From Anaerolineae bacterium (GTDB lineage: Bacteria; Chloroflexota; Anaerolineae; JAFGEY01): DNA of 55,058 nucleotides. The stretch spans positions 1 through 55,058 of the forward strand of contig JADHXD010000009.1 of NCBI GenBank assembly GCA_016783145.1, given 5' to 3'. A program made the translations under genes and the position numbers. Below the pieces are notes generated by a model. That model ran no database searches. It had not been told where the DNA came from and was given only the letters and a program-made list of their open reading frames with translations. This document shows positions 42,721-52,633 of the stretch, in pieces; position 1 is the stretch's first letter, and the number at the start of each line of letters is the position of its first letter.

Positions 42721-44154
42721 CTAGTATGCCCCTCTCCCAAAGAGAACCACGGGAATCGTCTTGAGCATGATCTTGAGGTCCAGCAGAAACGTCCAGTTCT
42801 CGGCGTACCAGATATCGAGCAAAGCGGCCTCGTCAATGCTCAGGTCGCTGCGCCCGCTCACCTGCCACATGCCGGTGATCCCCACCGGCACATCCAGACG
42901 ACGGCGGTGCCACTCCAGGTAGAACTCGACCTCGCTGGGCAGCGGGGGGCGCGGCCCGACGATGCTCATATCGCCGCGCAGGACATTAAAGAACTGGGGA
43001 AGTTCGTCAATGCTGAACTTGCGCAAGATGCGCCCGACGCGCGTGCGGCGCGGGTCGTCCTTCAGCTTGAAAAGCCGCCGATCGGCGTTGCCCTGTTCGA
43101 TCAACTGCTCCTTTTCTTCGTCTGCGTCACAACGCATCGTGCGAAACTTGAAAAAGGTGAACGGCCTCTCGCCTTCGCCAAGCCGTGTCTGCTCATAGAT
43201 CACCGGCCCGGGCGAATCCAGCTTGATCAGGATCGCCACCAGCAGCGCCAGCGGAGCGCCCACGATCAACGTCACCAGCGACCCGACGACGTCCAGGACC
43301 CGTTTCACCACACGCCACCCCTGGCCGATCGTCTCCTCGCGCACGCCGATCATCGGCACTTCGCCCATTTGTTCGATGCCCATCTGGCTGATCGTGATCT
43401 GGAGCAGGTCGGGCACGATGTAGGCCTGCACTTTTTGCCGCTCACACTGCCTGACGATGCGCAGGGTCTTGCGCTGGTACATCCAGGGCAGGGTAATGAT
43501 CACGATGTCGATGTCCAGGCTGGGGATCACCTCGGGGAGTTTGTCGATATCGCCCAGTGCTTTCATACGCCCGAGATCGGTCTGCCCCTTGGCAGGATCG
43601 TCGTCCACAAAGCCCGTGACGCGATACCCCAACTCGGGATGAGCGGCGATCGAGCGCATCACCGTGCGCCCCAGCTCGCCCGCGCCCACGATCAGTACGT
43701 TCTTGATCCCCCTTCCTCTCTTGCGCAACTGGTCGAGGGTGACATTCTCGACGATGCGACTCAAGATGAGCAGAGAGAGGACCGTCAGCGCAGCCAGAGC
43801 GAGGAGGCTTCGCGAGTAGGAGAGGTCGGGGACAAAGTAGGTGACCACGATCACGAACAGAATGCCGGTTGTCGTCCCGTTCAGCAGCGCAAAGGCCTCG
43901 TCCAGCCAGGTCCGCCCCCGCTTGTGGACGTAGACCCGCTGGAGCACAAAGCTGATGATCAGCAGCACGGTGAGAACGGCCGCCATGGGAACGTAGGTGA
44001 TCAGCGGCACATAGTTCTCGGCGACCACAGGCAGCGGCCACTGCAGATCGTAGCGAATCCAGTGGGCGAGGACAAAGCCCAGGTTGATCAGCAAGATGTC
44101 TATGAGGATCTCGAGGCCGGGACGCCACTGTCGTTTGAGCGATGCAAACGCCAT
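42721..44154 (-). CDS. polyprenyl-phosphate sugar phosphotransferase (WcaJ/WbaP type)
   Basis: A 477-aa membrane enzyme that starts exopolysaccharide or O-unit synthesis by transferring hexose-1-phosphate to undecaprenyl phosphate. Four to five N-terminal helices, a CoA-binding-like domain (NVLIVGAGELGRTVMR), then a membrane re-entrant helix (VVKRVLDVVGSLVTLIVGAPLALLVAILIKLDSPGP) and the catalytic domain: YEQTRLGEGERPFTFFKFRTM, RRTRVGRILRKFSIDELPQF, VGPRPPLPSEV and GITGMWQVSGR. The ATG at 44154 has GGAGGGG upstream. It follows the GT4 gene after one base. Confidence 0.93.
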   Translation of the reverse strand: MAFASLKRQWRPGLEILIDILLINLGFVLAHWIRYDLQWPLPVVAENYVPLITYVPMAAVLTVLLIISFVLQRVYVHKRGRTWLDEAFALLNGTTTGILFVIVVTYFVPDLSYSRSLLALAALTVLSLLILSRIVENVTLDQLRKRGRGIKNVLIVGAGELGRTVMRSIAAHPELGYRVTGFVDDDPAKGQTDLGRMKALGDIDKLPEVIPSLDIDIVIITLPWMYQRKTLRIVRQCERQKVQAYIVPDLLQITISQMGIEQMGEVPMIGVREETIGQGWRVVKRVLDVVGSLVTLIVGAPLALLVAILIKLDSPGPVIYEQTRLGEGERPFTFFKFRTMRCDADEEKEQLIEQGNADRRLFKLKDDPRRTRVGRILRKFSIDELPQFFNVLRGDMSIVGPRPPLPSEVEFYLEWHRRRLDVPVGITGMWQVSGRSDLSIDEAALLDIWYAENWTFLLDLKIMLKTIPVVLFGRGAY

Positions 44155-44155
44155 C

Positions 44156-45310
44156 CTACACCCCTCCAACCAGGCGGTAGGCAGCCGCCGTCTCCCGTGC
44201 GGCTTCGGCCCAGGAGAAGTGCCTGGAATGGGCCAGCCCTTTCTCCGCCATGTGCGCGCGCAGCGCCGGATCGACGAGCACACGGCGCAGCGCATCGCTC
44301 AAGGCACGAACGTCGGTTGGCGACACGGTCAGACCGGCCTCGCCGACGACCTCTGGCAGCGACGAAACGTCCGAGGTGATCACTGGCGTGCCGCAGGCCA
44401 TCGCTTCCAACGGCGGCAGCCCGAACCCCTCGTACAGTGAGGGAAAGCAAAAGCAAGTCGCCGCATTATACCACCACCGCTTTTCATCTTCCGGCACGTA
44501 GCCAGCAAAGCGTATGCGGTCGTGCAAGCCCAGCTCTTCGACCCGCGCAAACACCGGCTCGTACAACCATCCCTTTCCTCCTGCGATGATCAGGTGGACG
44601 TCTGCCAGCTCGGGAGGGAGGGAGGAGACAAGCGCTGCAAAGGCATCGATCAACTGCCGCACGTTCTTGCGCGGCTGGATCGTCCCCAGAAAGAGGATAT
44701 ACCGCTCCGGCAGCCCCTTCCGCTGCCTGAACGCCTCGACCTCTGCGCGTGGCAAAGGCCGGAAGGTGGGATCCACCCCACAGGTTATCGTCTGCACGCG
44801 TTCGGGGGGCACCTTCAGCCACTGGATGACATCCCGCCGGGTGCTTTCCGAGATCGCGATCACGCGCCCGGCAGACCGTGCCGAGATGCCGGTCATGAGT
44901 CGCAGGTACGCGCGGTTGATCCACTTGAACGCCGCCGGGTAGAGCAGGAAACTGAGATCCAGGACCGTGACTACGGTCGGACACGAGCGGATCAGCGGGG
45001 CGACAAAGGCCATGGCATGCAGCAGGTCTACCTGCTCGCGGCGCAACACTACCGGGGCTGCCAACTGCTCCCAGGCGATGCGCCGCATGGGGCCCACAGT
45101 GGGCCAACGCGAGCGCCTGACGCGCATGCCGGGCGGCGGGGAAAAGCGGGACTCGTGTGTGTACGCCGTGTATCGCAGATCGGGGGCTGCGACCGGCAGG
45201 TGACAAAGCATGTGGTAAATATACCAGTTGGATCCAGCGCCCCGGTAGTTCCTGTCCAGGGAAAGCAGGTGGGCGTTGAGCCCAACGTGAAGTGTGTGCG
45301 CTTTGTTCAC
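44156..45310 (-). CDS. GT4-family glycosyltransferase
   Basis: A 384-aa retaining GT-B glycosyltransferase. N-terminal Rossmann domain with VGLNAHLLSLDRNYRGAGSN, then VISESTRRDV-type helix (IAISESTRRDVIQWL). The C-terminal nucleotide-sugar domain has FLGTIQPRKNVRQLIDAFA, IIAGGKGWLYEPV and the acidic motif SLYEGFGLPPLEAMACGTPVI. It probably extends the glycan begun by the next gene. The start is GTG at 45310; no strong ribosome-binding site is seen. Confidence 0.93.
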   Translation of the reverse strand: MNKAHTLHVGLNAHLLSLDRNYRGAGSNWYIYHMLCHLPVAAPDLRYTAYTHESRFSPPPGMRVRRSRWPTVGPMRRIAWEQLAAPVVLRREQVDLLHAMAFVAPLIRSCPTVVTVLDLSFLLYPAAFKWINRAYLRLMTGISARSAGRVIAISESTRRDVIQWLKVPPERVQTITCGVDPTFRPLPRAEVEAFRQRKGLPERYILFLGTIQPRKNVRQLIDAFAALVSSLPPELADVHLIIAGGKGWLYEPVFARVEELGLHDRIRFAGYVPEDEKRWWYNAATCFCFPSLYEGFGLPPLEAMACGTPVITSDVSSLPEVVGEAGLTVSPTDVRALSDALRRVLVDPALRAHMAEKGLAHSRHFSWAEAARETAAAYRLVGGV

Positions 45311-45350
45311 ATCGGCTCATCGTATCACGAATGGCGGCGAACGCAACCGG

Positions 45351-46262
45351 TCAGAAATCGTCAAGGAGGTCCTTCAGTTCTTCCTCCCAGACATCGCTGA
45401 GGGGCATAAAGTGGCGTTCTGTGAATTCGCTGCTGATTTCTTCCAGGTAGGCCTTTACCCCGAGGTGGGGCATCGCCTCCGCGACCTGATCGATCTTGGA
45501 ATCCCACTCTGAGATCAACTCGTCGCCCCGGTTCTGCAGATCCGAGAGGTCGATGGTCAGCTTGAACATGTGCTTGAGCCGTACCATGAGATCGTACCAG
45601 GCCTTATAGTCTTCGGCGATCGCGATCGGCTGCACAGCCATAGATACCTGGGAAAGATCGTAGGAAGGGACAAACGCGCAGAATCGAAAGAACTCTATCC
45701 CCTTGTCCTCCGCTCGATCGGCAAGATACATGCTGATGGTCGCCCCACCCTCATAGTTGGAGAACTTGACCCCGTACTTGGTCAGCTCCTCCTTCATCGA
45801 GGGCAAGCTGTACACGCACGAGACCTCCCGGTCCTTCTCGTATGGCACCGCGCCATACACACCGGCCGTCGCCACGACCCTCTTGATGCCCAGTTCCTCC
45901 ACGACGTCAAAGAACGCGTCCGCATAGAGGTCCTCGTTGTAGTGGGGTTCCTCGCCGATAAAGATATAGAAACCCTGATCCTCGTCGCCCGCATAGTAGA
46001 ACTCGTTCCTCTTCCATTCCATCCCTTCTCGATAGCCGTCATTGAGCTTGACCACCGGCCTCAAGAGATCGTGCGTCCCGGGGATCTGAAAGAGATAGAA
46101 CCCATCGGGCTGGATCTCTCCGATCTGTCTGGCCTGCGTGAGTTCGATCAGGTAGGGGGCAAGGCCCGACGAAACGGCCCCGGCATCGGCCCATTGATTC
46201 CAGCCCGCGATCAGGTATCTGCCCGCTGGGGGTTTTTCCCAAAGCTCTGCTGCATCATTCAT
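45351..46262 (-). CDS. PAC2-family protein
   Basis: A 303-aa PAC2 (proteasome assembly chaperone 2-like) protein: LIAGWNQWADAGAVSSGLAPYLIE at the start, FFDVVEELGIKRVVATAGVYG and a C-terminal coiled/acidic tail (LSDVWEEELKDLLDDF). Bacterial PAC2 proteins have no proven role; actinobacterial ones are found with proteasome genes, of which none are here. ATG at 46262, behind a strong promoter. The polysaccharide genes follow after 40 bp. Confidence 0.85.
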   Translation of the reverse strand: MNDAAELWEKPPAGRYLIAGWNQWADAGAVSSGLAPYLIELTQARQIGEIQPDGFYLFQIPGTHDLLRPVVKLNDGYREGMEWKRNEFYYAGDEDQGFYIFIGEEPHYNEDLYADAFFDVVEELGIKRVVATAGVYGAVPYEKDREVSCVYSLPSMKEELTKYGVKFSNYEGGATISMYLADRAEDKGIEFFRFCAFVPSYDLSQVSMAVQPIAIAEDYKAWYDLMVRLKHMFKLTIDLSDLQNRGDELISEWDSKIDQVAEAMPHLGVKAYLEEISSEFTERHFMPLSDVWEEELKDLLDDF

Positions 46263-46297
46263 CGCTTCTCTCGTCTCCAAAGATTCGGTTGGGCTAT

Positions 46298-46326
46298 AGT
46301 ATAGCACCAGCTTTGCTGCGTGTCAA
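46298..46326 (-). promoter_or_regulatory. promoter of the PAC2 gene and following cluster
   Basis: On the minus strand TTGACA (46326-46321), 17-bp spacer, TATACT (46303-46298), close to consensus and 36 bp before the ATG. Confidence 0.9.
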
Positions 46327-46363
46327 TGAACGCCCCCTCGGGCCTACGGCTGTTGCATAGTCC

Positions 46364-46435
46364 GAGGAGGGCGCATCCCCCGATGCGCCCGGCTTACTGG
46401 CGCACCGTGCCGCATCGGGGGATGCGGCACTCCTC
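46364..46435. repeat. long inverted repeat with nested palindromes
   Basis: GCGCATCCCCCGATGCGCC at 46371-46389 is mirrored by GCCGCATCGGGGGATGCGGC at 46409-46428, with GAGGAG/CTCCTC outside. It can form one long stem or two small hairpins. It lies between the divergent PAC2 and lipoprotein promoters. Confidence 0.85.
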
Positions 46436-46529
46436 AGTCAAGTCAAGAGACAATGCAACGGCCCTACTCAGGCCGCAGAAATCGCAAGTCGGTGTCAAGG
46501 TACTTGGCGGCAGCCGTGGTTGAGGCACA

Positions 46530-46558
46530 TTGCACGCAGCGGGCGTACGTGGTACAAT
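46530..46558 (+). promoter_or_regulatory. promoter of the lipoprotein gene
   Basis: TTGCAC (46530-46535), 17-bp spacer, TACAAT (46553-46558), 43 bp before the ATG at 46602. Confidence 0.8.
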
Positions 46559-46601
46559 GGGAAGCAGCCTCCACCTGCCCGCACACCGGCTACGAAAGGC
46601 A

Positions 46602-48620
46602 ATGAGATTGAGCGTCGGATCGAAGCAGATCCCCCAGGCTACGCGCGGTCCCTGCCCCCCCTGGGGTGACAGCCCGCTCAGGCTCGCCTGTCCCTTGGAT
46701 CGCACCCGGCTCCACTCGCTCCGACGGGTCCTCCTGCTCTGCGCGTGTGCGTGCCTGTGGCTGGGAGGATGCGCCGCAGGGGACACGTCTCGCCCGCCGC
46801 CGACGGCGGCGCTGCCCTCGGTGACGGTCAGCACGCCGGTGCGGCCTACGTCCACGCCCCTTCCCACAAAGGAAGCATCGCGCCCACTGCCCACGCCGAC
46901 CCGCACGAAGACGCCGGCTCCCACGCCGACGCGAACACCGACCCCCAGCCCCGTCCCCAGCCCCACAGCCGCCGCGCGCCGCGCGGTCCTCGCCTTTGTC
47001 TCCGATTGGACGGGCGATGACGACGTCTATCTCCTCGACCTCGGCTCCGGCGCGCTGACCAACCTGACCCACGCGCCCGGCGAGGATCGCGATCCGGCCT
47101 TCGCCCCCGGTGGCCGCTCGCTGGTCTTTCGTTCCAACGCTCGGGGCACGTGGGCGCTCGAGCGCATCGACCTGGTCACGGGAAAACGGACGCCGCTGCC
47201 CGCCGAGGGTGAGGGGGCGACGGCGGACAAGGGGGCCATCTCCTGGAGCCTCCTGGGGGACCATGCCTACGTGTACGCGTCCTACGGCGACGGCAACCTG
47301 GACCTCTACATCGGTGACTCGAAGGGCGGGCGGCAGCCTTTGACGCGGAACAGGGCCGGAGACTATGCCCCGGCCTGGCGGCCCGGCGCCGCGCAGATCG
47401 CCTTTACGTCGTGGCGTGGGGGAGACAAGGACCTGTACATCATCGAGGCGGATGGGGGCGACCTGGCCCCACTCGTTTCCGGCCCTACCGACGACGAGAC
47501 GCCGGCCTGGCATCCGGAAGGGCAACGCCTGGCGTTCGTCCGCTGGCAGGATCACGACGCCGACCTGTACGAACTGGAGCTGGCGAGCGGTGCGATCGCC
47601 CCGTTGGTTACAGACCCCTATCCGGATCGTTCGCCAACCTATGCCCCAGACGGCACGCTGTTCTGGACCCGCTACGTGCCTGGCCAGGCATTCGAGGTAC
47701 ACGATCCGTTCGCTCCGGGGCGGTGGCAGCTCTGGCGGCGCGACCCAGAGGGCAGAGAGCAGCCGGTTCCGCTGCCCATTGCCCAGATGGACGTGTACGC
47801 GCCGGCTGCCGGAACTGCGCCCTGGCCCGAGGGGGAGTGGTCTCCCCGGCCCGCGTCCACGCCGGGGTCCCTGCGCGCGCCGGGCGAGCTGGCGGGCCTG
47901 ATCGAGCTGGACATCGAGTGCGCGGGCAACAACCCCAAGATGCACGCCGACCTGGCGGGCGCGTACGCGGCGTGGCGGGCAGAGGTCGAGGCCCAGAGCG
48001 GCTATGATGTCATGGGCAAGGTGAGCGACATGTTCCGCCCCCTCGGGTACAGCCGCCGGGAGTACGGCCACCTGAGCTGGCACCGCACGGGACGGACAGT
48101 TGACCTCCTGTTCGAGTGGCACGACCCCCCCGACGGGCCCGATCGCATGCTGGTTGCCCGTGAGGACCTGGGAGCGCAGACCTATTGGCGGCTGTACATC
48201 CGCGCTCGCGAGCAGGACGGCACCATGGGCGAACCGCTTGCCGACGCGCCCTGGGTCTTTTGGTTCAACCTCGACCCGGCGCAGGAGCCGGAGGCCTACG
48301 CCGCGGGAGGCAGGCCCGGCCCTATCCCGGCAGGGTACTATGTCGATCTGACGCGCATCGCCGGGCGGCACGGCTGGCACCGCATCGCCTCCTACGAGAC
48401 CGCGGACTTTGACTGGAGGACCGACAGCGTGGGCCGCGAGTTCTGGCACTACCAGCGGGCGGACGGGCGGACGTGGTGGGAGGCCATGCGCGAGATCTAT
48501 TCGCTGGAGGAACTGGAGCAGACCTACAGTTGGACGATCTGCACGGACGAGTTGGGGATGGACCCGACCTGGCTGGAGGCAAAGGGGATCCCGACCTCCA
48601 CCCCCCAGGTTTCGCCGTGA
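46602..48620 (+). CDS. TolB-like beta-propeller lipoprotein
   Basis: A 672-aa secreted lipoprotein. A long basic N-region leads to a hydrophobic stretch ([20 protein letters not shown]) with lipobox LGGC. Then follow a Pro/Thr-rich stalk ([15 protein letters not shown]), four or more WD40/TolB-type propeller blades ([62 protein letters not shown]), and an extra C-terminal domain of about 220 residues rich in Trp and Asp that I do not recognise. The ATG at 46602 (AAAGG upstream) makes an unusually long signal N-region; a TTG 31 codons later would give a normal one. It probably binds a ligand at the cell surface. Confidence 0.82.
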   Translation: MRLSVGSKQIPQATRGPCPPWGDSPLRLACPLDRTRLHSLRRVLLLCACACLWLGGCAAGDTSRPPPTAALPSVTVSTPVRPTSTPLPTKEASRPLPTPTRTKTPAPTPTRTPTPSPVPSPTAAARRAVLAFVSDWTGDDDVYLLDLGSGALTNLTHAPGEDRDPAFAPGGRSLVFRSNARGTWALERIDLVTGKRTPLPAEGEGATADKGAISWSLLGDHAYVYASYGDGNLDLYIGDSKGGRQPLTRNRAGDYAPAWRPGAAQIAFTSWRGGDKDLYIIEADGGDLAPLVSGPTDDETPAWHPEGQRLAFVRWQDHDADLYELELASGAIAPLVTDPYPDRSPTYAPDGTLFWTRYVPGQAFEVHDPFAPGRWQLWRRDPEGREQPVPLPIAQMDVYAPAAGTAPWPEGEWSPRPASTPGSLRAPGELAGLIELDIECAGNNPKMHADLAGAYAAWRAEVEAQSGYDVMGKVSDMFRPLGYSRREYGHLSWHRTGRTVDLLFEWHDPPDGPDRMLVAREDLGAQTYWRLYIRAREQDGTMGEPLADAPWVFWFNLDPAQEPEAYAAGGRPGPIPAGYYVDLTRIAGRHGWHRIASYETADFDWRTDSVGREFWHYQRADGRTWWEAMREIYSLEELEQTYSWTICTDELGMDPTWLEAKGIPTSTPQVSP

Positions 48621-48622
48621 AC

Positions 48623-48693
48623 GCTCCGACGGAGACCGTCGGAGCCAGAGAAGGGCCAGCACTTCGTGGCGCTCCGACGGAGACCGTCGGAGC
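48623..48693. repeat. two copies of a 23-bp palindrome
   Basis: GCTCCGACGGAGACCGTCGG plus AGC at 48623-48645 and again at 48671-48693, each a 10-bp stem with a 3-nt loop. They lie in the 98-bp gap before trmFO and could form hairpins in its leader. Confidence 0.9.
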
Positions 48694-48718
48694 GAGAGAA
48701 CATAGAGATAGGCCATCG

Positions 48719-50053
48719 ATGTCCGAACCACGCACAAAAGATCATCTGACGATCATCGGCGGCGGGTTGGCCGGATCAGAGGCCGCGTGGCAGGCCGCGG
48801 AGCGAGGCATTCCGGTCGCCCTGTACGAGATGCGCCCGGTTCGCAGCACGCCCGCGCATCGCACAGACCGCCTGGCCGAGCTGGTCTGCTCCAACTCGCT
48901 GGGCTCGGACCTGCCCGATCGAGCGATGGGCGTGCTCAAGGCCGAGCTGCGCGCCCTCCACTCCCTGATCCTCTCCGCCGCGGACGAGACCGCGGTTCCC
49001 GCAGGGGGCGCGCTGGCTGTGGGCCGCGATGCGTTCGCACAGCAGGTCACCGAGCGGATCGAAGCGCACCCACTGATCGAGGTGCGGAGACAACACGTCG
49101 ACGAGCTGCCCCCGCACGGTGTGACGATCATCGCCACCGGTCCCCTGACCAGCGAACCCCTGGCCAAGGCCATCGCCTCCCTGACCGGACAGGAGCAGCT
49201 CCACTTTTACGACGCCATGGCCCCCATTGTCTCCGGGGAGTCGATCGACATGGGGCGCGCCTTTCGCGCATCGCGCTACGACCACGGCGACGGGGACTAT
49301 ATCAACTGCCCGATGACAGAGGCCGAGTACGACGCCTTTGTCCAGGCCCTGCTCAGCGCCGAACGCATCCCCCTGCGCGACTTTGAGCGCGCGGACAAGC
49401 GCTTCTTTGAGGCCTGCCTGCCCGTAGAAGTCATCGCCGAGCGCGGGCACAAGGCCCTGGCCTTTGGACCCCTCAGGCCGGTCGGGCTGACCGATCCGCG
49501 CACGGGCCGGCGGCCTTACGCCGTCGTCCAACTCCGGCAGGACAACCTGGCGGCGACCCTGTACAACCTGGTGGGCTTTCAGACCAACCTGCGCTGGAGC
49601 GAGCAAGCGCGCGTATTCCGCACGATCCCCGGCCTGGAAGGCGTCGAGTTTGTGCGTTTCGGGCAGATGCACCGCAACACCTACATCCACTCGCCCTCGG
49701 CCCTGGAGCCGACGATGGCTTTCCGCGGGCGCGAGGGCCTGTACTTTGCCGGGCAGATCACCGGCACAGAGGGTTATGTGGGCTCCACGGCCAGCGGGTA
49801 CGTCGCCGGGGTCAACGCAGCGCGCCGTCTCCGCGGTCAGGCGCCGGTCGTCTTTCCACCGACGACCATGGTCGGCGCGCTGTGTCGCTACGTCACGGCG
49901 CCGCAGCCAGACTTTCAGCCCATGAAAGCGAACCTCGGCCTGCTCCCTCCCCTGGACCACCGGGTGCGATCCAAGCGCGAGAGACACCGGCTCCTGGCCG
50001 AGCGAGCGCTGGCCGACCTGGGGAGATTCGTGCAGGACGCCGGAGGCTTGTAG
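48719..50053 (+). CDS. trmFO: tRNA m5U54 methyltransferase, folate/FAD-dependent
   Basis: Methylates U54 of the tRNA T-loop using methylenetetrahydrofolate and FADH2; 444 aa. FAD motif [21 protein letters not shown], then [38 protein letters not shown] and the C-terminal [20 protein letters not shown], all typical of TrmFO (Gid family). The conserved Cys of LVCSNS and a second in [10 protein letters not shown] are present. The start is the ATG at 48719. It may be co-transcribed with the lipoprotein gene upstream. Confidence 0.96.
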   Translation: MSEPRTKDHLTIIGGGLAGSEAAWQAAERGIPVALYEMRPVRSTPAHRTDRLAELVCSNSLGSDLPDRAMGVLKAELRALHSLILSAADETAVPAGGALAVGRDAFAQQVTERIEAHPLIEVRRQHVDELPPHGVTIIATGPLTSEPLAKAIASLTGQEQLHFYDAMAPIVSGESIDMGRAFRASRYDHGDGDYINCPMTEAEYDAFVQALLSAERIPLRDFERADKRFFEACLPVEVIAERGHKALAFGPLRPVGLTDPRTGRRPYAVVQLRQDNLAATLYNLVGFQTNLRWSEQARVFRTIPGLEGVEFVRFGQMHRNTYIHSPSALEPTMAFRGREGLYFAGQITGTEGYVGSTASGYVAGVNAARRLRGQAPVVFPPTTMVGALCRYVTAPQPDFQPMKANLGLLPPLDHRVRSKRERHRLLAERALADLGRFVQDAGGL

Positions 50054-50071
50054 AGCGCGAGGAGCAGGTCG

Positions 50072-50157
50072 AGAGCGCAAGCGGGCCGCTTGCGCTGTCC
50101 CGTCCGGGCCAGCCTGCCCCCTGGGGAGCCAGTCCAGTTGGGACGGGGCGCTACGGT
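50072..50157. repeat. dispersed palindromic repeat, diverged copy
   Basis: GAGAGCGCAAGCGGGCCGCT, then TGCGCTGTCCCGTCCGGGCC and a later GGGACGGGGCGCTACGG. It shares the core and the GTCCCGTCC/GACGGGGCGC pair with the 5769-5949 copies, separated here by about 30 bp of other sequence. Confidence 0.85.
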
Positions 50158-50218
50158 TGGCGCCTGTGCTACTGTGGAGGGTGAACGCGCACCCCCTTCA
50201 AAATGTCTGCGGGCAACA

Positions 50219-50247
50219 TAGACACCGAGCGGGTTTTGCGCTATAAT
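50219..50247 (+). promoter_or_regulatory. promoter of the unknown gene-nth pair
   Basis: TAGACA (50219-50224), 17-bp spacer, TATAAT (50242-50247), identical in both boxes to the hisS promoter, 43 bp before the ATG at 50290. Confidence 0.85.
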
Positions 50248-50289
50248 AGAAGCCAGTAACGCAAGACGTTGAGCTTGAGGAGCGAAGCA

Positions 50290-51600
50290 ATGAGCGATCC
50301 CATCCCATCCCAGCCGGTCGAGCCCTGGCAGACACTCCGCCCGCTTGTCGAGCAGGTCACCACGCGGTTTCCCATCTCGCAGGCTGTGCCCACCCTTGCC
50401 GATACCTTTGACTGGCTGCTGGACCGGGTCGCATCCGAAGGCCCTTGGCTGGGGGAACAGCAAAACTTTGAACGGCAGTTCTTCCGGCGCTGGGAGGCCA
50501 TCGCCAGCCGCGCGCTGGAACGGAACCCCCGCCAGGCCAGCGACCGGGCGCTCAAGGACCCTGACTACAACCCACTGGGCAATTCGCGGCCGTGGGGAGT
50601 GGAACTCACGCGGGCCTTTCGCGCGGCCTTCAAAGAGCTGGTGCCGCTTGTAGACGTGGCGGACGGCGTGCTGCCAGACGAAGAGCGCATGCGCGCCTAT
50701 GCGCGGATGATGAACACGCTGCTCAGCAGCCTGGTCCTGCCGGTGATCTCTTATGCCCCACTGATCGAGATCGAGTGGCAGGCCATCCTGGAGAAACTGA
50801 ACGACCTGATCGCGCTGACCCTGGCCTTCGAGGGCGCGGTGGTCGTCTGGCTGATCGGCGGTTTTGCCCGCGACGTAGAGGGCAGGCTCCAGCTTCACCC
50901 CAAGCTCTCGTTTGCGCCTCCCGCGTCCGGCACGCGGGTCAAGCCGCTCTACGTGCTGCTCGGCACCCCCTACGAGGAACAGTGTCCGACCCTGCGCCCC
51001 CTGGGACGATCTGAGGGCGCCGCCGCCGACGAACCGCGCCTTTCTGACTCCCTGCTCGAGGACACGCCCTGGCACCGGGTCACCGTCCAGATCGCCATCC
51101 CCGTGGAAGACTATCGGTTGTTCAACCTCAACCGCCTGAACGACGCCGAAAGAGAGATCGCCAGGCAGATCGACATGGAGCGGCGGCCGCGGGCACAGCA
51201 CGTGTTGTCGGGCAGCGTCCACCCGGTGCCGCGGCCCTGGGGAGCGTACACGCCGGTGCAGCCCGAGATCGCGAGCCCAGCCCCGGCTGTGGAGGCGTTC
51301 AGCGCGCCCGAGGTGCCCACACCGTCGCCGGTCAGCCGGTCCCCTGGCTCCGGGCCCTTGCCGCCCTCCACCCCGGACAGCCTGCATCAAGATGCGGACA
51401 GGCTGAGGCGCAAGGGAATGGCCACGCTGACCGCAGACCCGGCGATCGCCCAGAAATACCTCCTGGCCTCCACGGTGCTGGACAACACCAGCGTGGATGT
51501 CTGGCTCAAACTGGTCGAACTCGCGACCGGCGCAAAGCAGAAAGAGTCCTTTCGCCGCGAGGCTGAAAAGGTGCTCAGGCGACAGCACCAGAACGGGTGA
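50290..51600 (+). CDS. protein of unknown function, helical, with Pro-rich linker
   Basis: A 436-aa protein that I do not recognise. Residues 1-230 are mostly helical with amphipathic segments and two hydrophobic stretches (LSSLVLPVISYAPLIEIEW and FEGAVVVWLIGGFA), which may be buried or peripheral to the membrane. Next comes a mixed domain (VKPLYVLLGTPYEEQ and HRVTVQIAIPVEDYRLFNL), a Pro/Ser-rich linker (about 320-370), and a C-terminal TPR-like segment (AQKYLLASTVLDNTSVDVWLKLVELATG). ATG at 50290 with GAGGAG upstream. Its stop overlaps the start of the endonuclease III gene (GTGA). Confidence 0.7.
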   Translation: MSDPIPSQPVEPWQTLRPLVEQVTTRFPISQAVPTLADTFDWLLDRVASEGPWLGEQQNFERQFFRRWEAIASRALERNPRQASDRALKDPDYNPLGNSRPWGVELTRAFRAAFKELVPLVDVADGVLPDEERMRAYARMMNTLLSSLVLPVISYAPLIEIEWQAILEKLNDLIALTLAFEGAVVVWLIGGFARDVEGRLQLHPKLSFAPPASGTRVKPLYVLLGTPYEEQCPTLRPLGRSEGAAADEPRLSDSLLEDTPWHRVTVQIAIPVEDYRLFNLNRLNDAEREIARQIDMERRPRAQHVLSGSVHPVPRPWGAYTPVQPEIASPAPAVEAFSAPEVPTPSPVSRSPGSGPLPPSTPDSLHQDADRLRRKGMATLTADPAIAQKYLLASTVLDNTSVDVWLKLVELATGAKQKESFRREAEKVLRRQHQNG

Positions 51601-52331
51601 GGCCCTTGGCCGACGCACAGACTCGGAGACGGGCCCTTGACGTTCACGCGCGGCTGATCGACGCCTACGGCGCGCCTCCCTGGCGCCTCGAGCGGGACCC
51701 GGTGGGGGTACTGGTCTCGACCATCCTCTCGCAGAACACCAACGACGTGAACCGCGACCGTGCATACGGGCGGCTGCGCGAGTGTTTTCCTACCTGGGAG
51801 GCCGTCCGCGACGCCGGCGCCGAGGCGATCGTCGATGCGATCCACGTGGCGGGGCTGGCGAACCACAAGGGCCCGGCAATCCAGCGCGCGCTGGCAACCA
51901 TCTCGGCCGAACGCGGAGAGCTGTCGCTCGACTTTCTCAAGGAGCTGCCCGTCGACGAGGCCAAGGCCTGGCTGGTGGCGATCAACGGCGTGGGACCAAA
52001 GACGGCGGCCATCGTGCTCCTCTTTTCGCTGGGTATGCCCGCCTTTCCGGTGGACACCCACGTCCACCGCGTGAGCCGGCGGCTCGGGCTCATCGGGCCC
52101 AAGGTGACCCGCGAGAAAGCCCACGCCCTCCTCGAGGAGGTCCTCCCCGCAGAGACCTACTATCCCTTTCACCTGAACCTGATCCGCCACGGGCGAGAGG
52201 TGTGCATCGCCCGCGCCCCGCGCTGCGAGGAGTGCACGCTCAGGGAGCTGTGCGCGTTCTATGCGGAGAGCGCGGAAAACCCCGATCTGCCACCGAGCAC
52301 GCAGAGAACACAGAGGAATAGGGCATTGTAA
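51597..52331 (+). CDS. nth: endonuclease III-type DNA glycosylase
   Basis: A 244-aa HhH-GPD base-excision glycosylase. VGVLVSTILSQNTNDVNRDRAY, the helix-hairpin-helix INGVGPKTAAIVLLFSLG with the catalytic Lys, and PVDTHVHRVSRRLGL with the catalytic Asp are clear. The C-terminal 4Fe-4S loop is complete: CIARAPRCEECTLRELC. It acts on oxidised pyrimidines. The GTG start at 51597 overlaps the upstream stop codon. The last 20 residues (PSTQRTQRNRAL region) run into repeat-like sequence and may be recently extended. Confidence 0.93.
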   Translation: MRPLADAQTRRRALDVHARLIDAYGAPPWRLERDPVGVLVSTILSQNTNDVNRDRAYGRLRECFPTWEAVRDAGAEAIVDAIHVAGLANHKGPAIQRALATISAERGELSLDFLKELPVDEAKAWLVAINGVGPKTAAIVLLFSLGMPAFPVDTHVHRVSRRLGLIGPKVTREKAHALLEEVLPAETYYPFHLNLIRHGREVCIARAPRCEECTLRELCAFYAESAENPDLPPSTQRTQRNRAL

Positions 52332-52416
52332 CCAGTCTTGTGTCCGGATTCTTTGTGGCGGGCGGCCTTGTAGGCGCGCATTCCATTACACGCACTCTGC
52401 AGCCACGGAGAAGGGC

Positions 52417-52468
52417 GGGAACTAAAGTTCCCGGCTGAAGATGAGAAGTGCCCGCAGGCACTTCTCAT
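52417..52468. repeat. two hairpins after nth
   Basis: GGGAAC-TAAA-GTTCCC (52417-52432) and ATGAGAAGTGCC-CGCA-GGCACTTCTCAT (52441-52468, 12 perfect pairs). They lie in the 302-bp gap between the convergent nth and thiI genes; otherwise I see only the larger hairpin at 52584. Confidence 0.85.
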
Positions 52469-52583
52469 TTGGGACGGTGGATTCATCCGTCGTCCATCCA
52501 GGCGCTGGGTGAAAAGTGCCTGGACAGCACGCATCCCGATTCGTTGCGGGGCTTGCACAGCTATCGCATAAGCACAGGAAAAT

Positions 52584-52622
52584 GGGGCTTGGATGAGTGG
52601 CTTTGCCACTCATCCAAGCCCC
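52584..52622 (-). terminator. 18-bp stem terminator for thiI
   Basis: GGGGCTTGGATGAGTGGC (52584-52601) pairs perfectly with GCCACTCATCCAAGCCCC (52605-52622) over a 3-nt loop. On the minus strand it is followed by ATTTTCC. It starts 11 bp after the thiI stop. Confidence 0.7.
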
Positions 52623-52633
52623 AAGTCGTTCTC

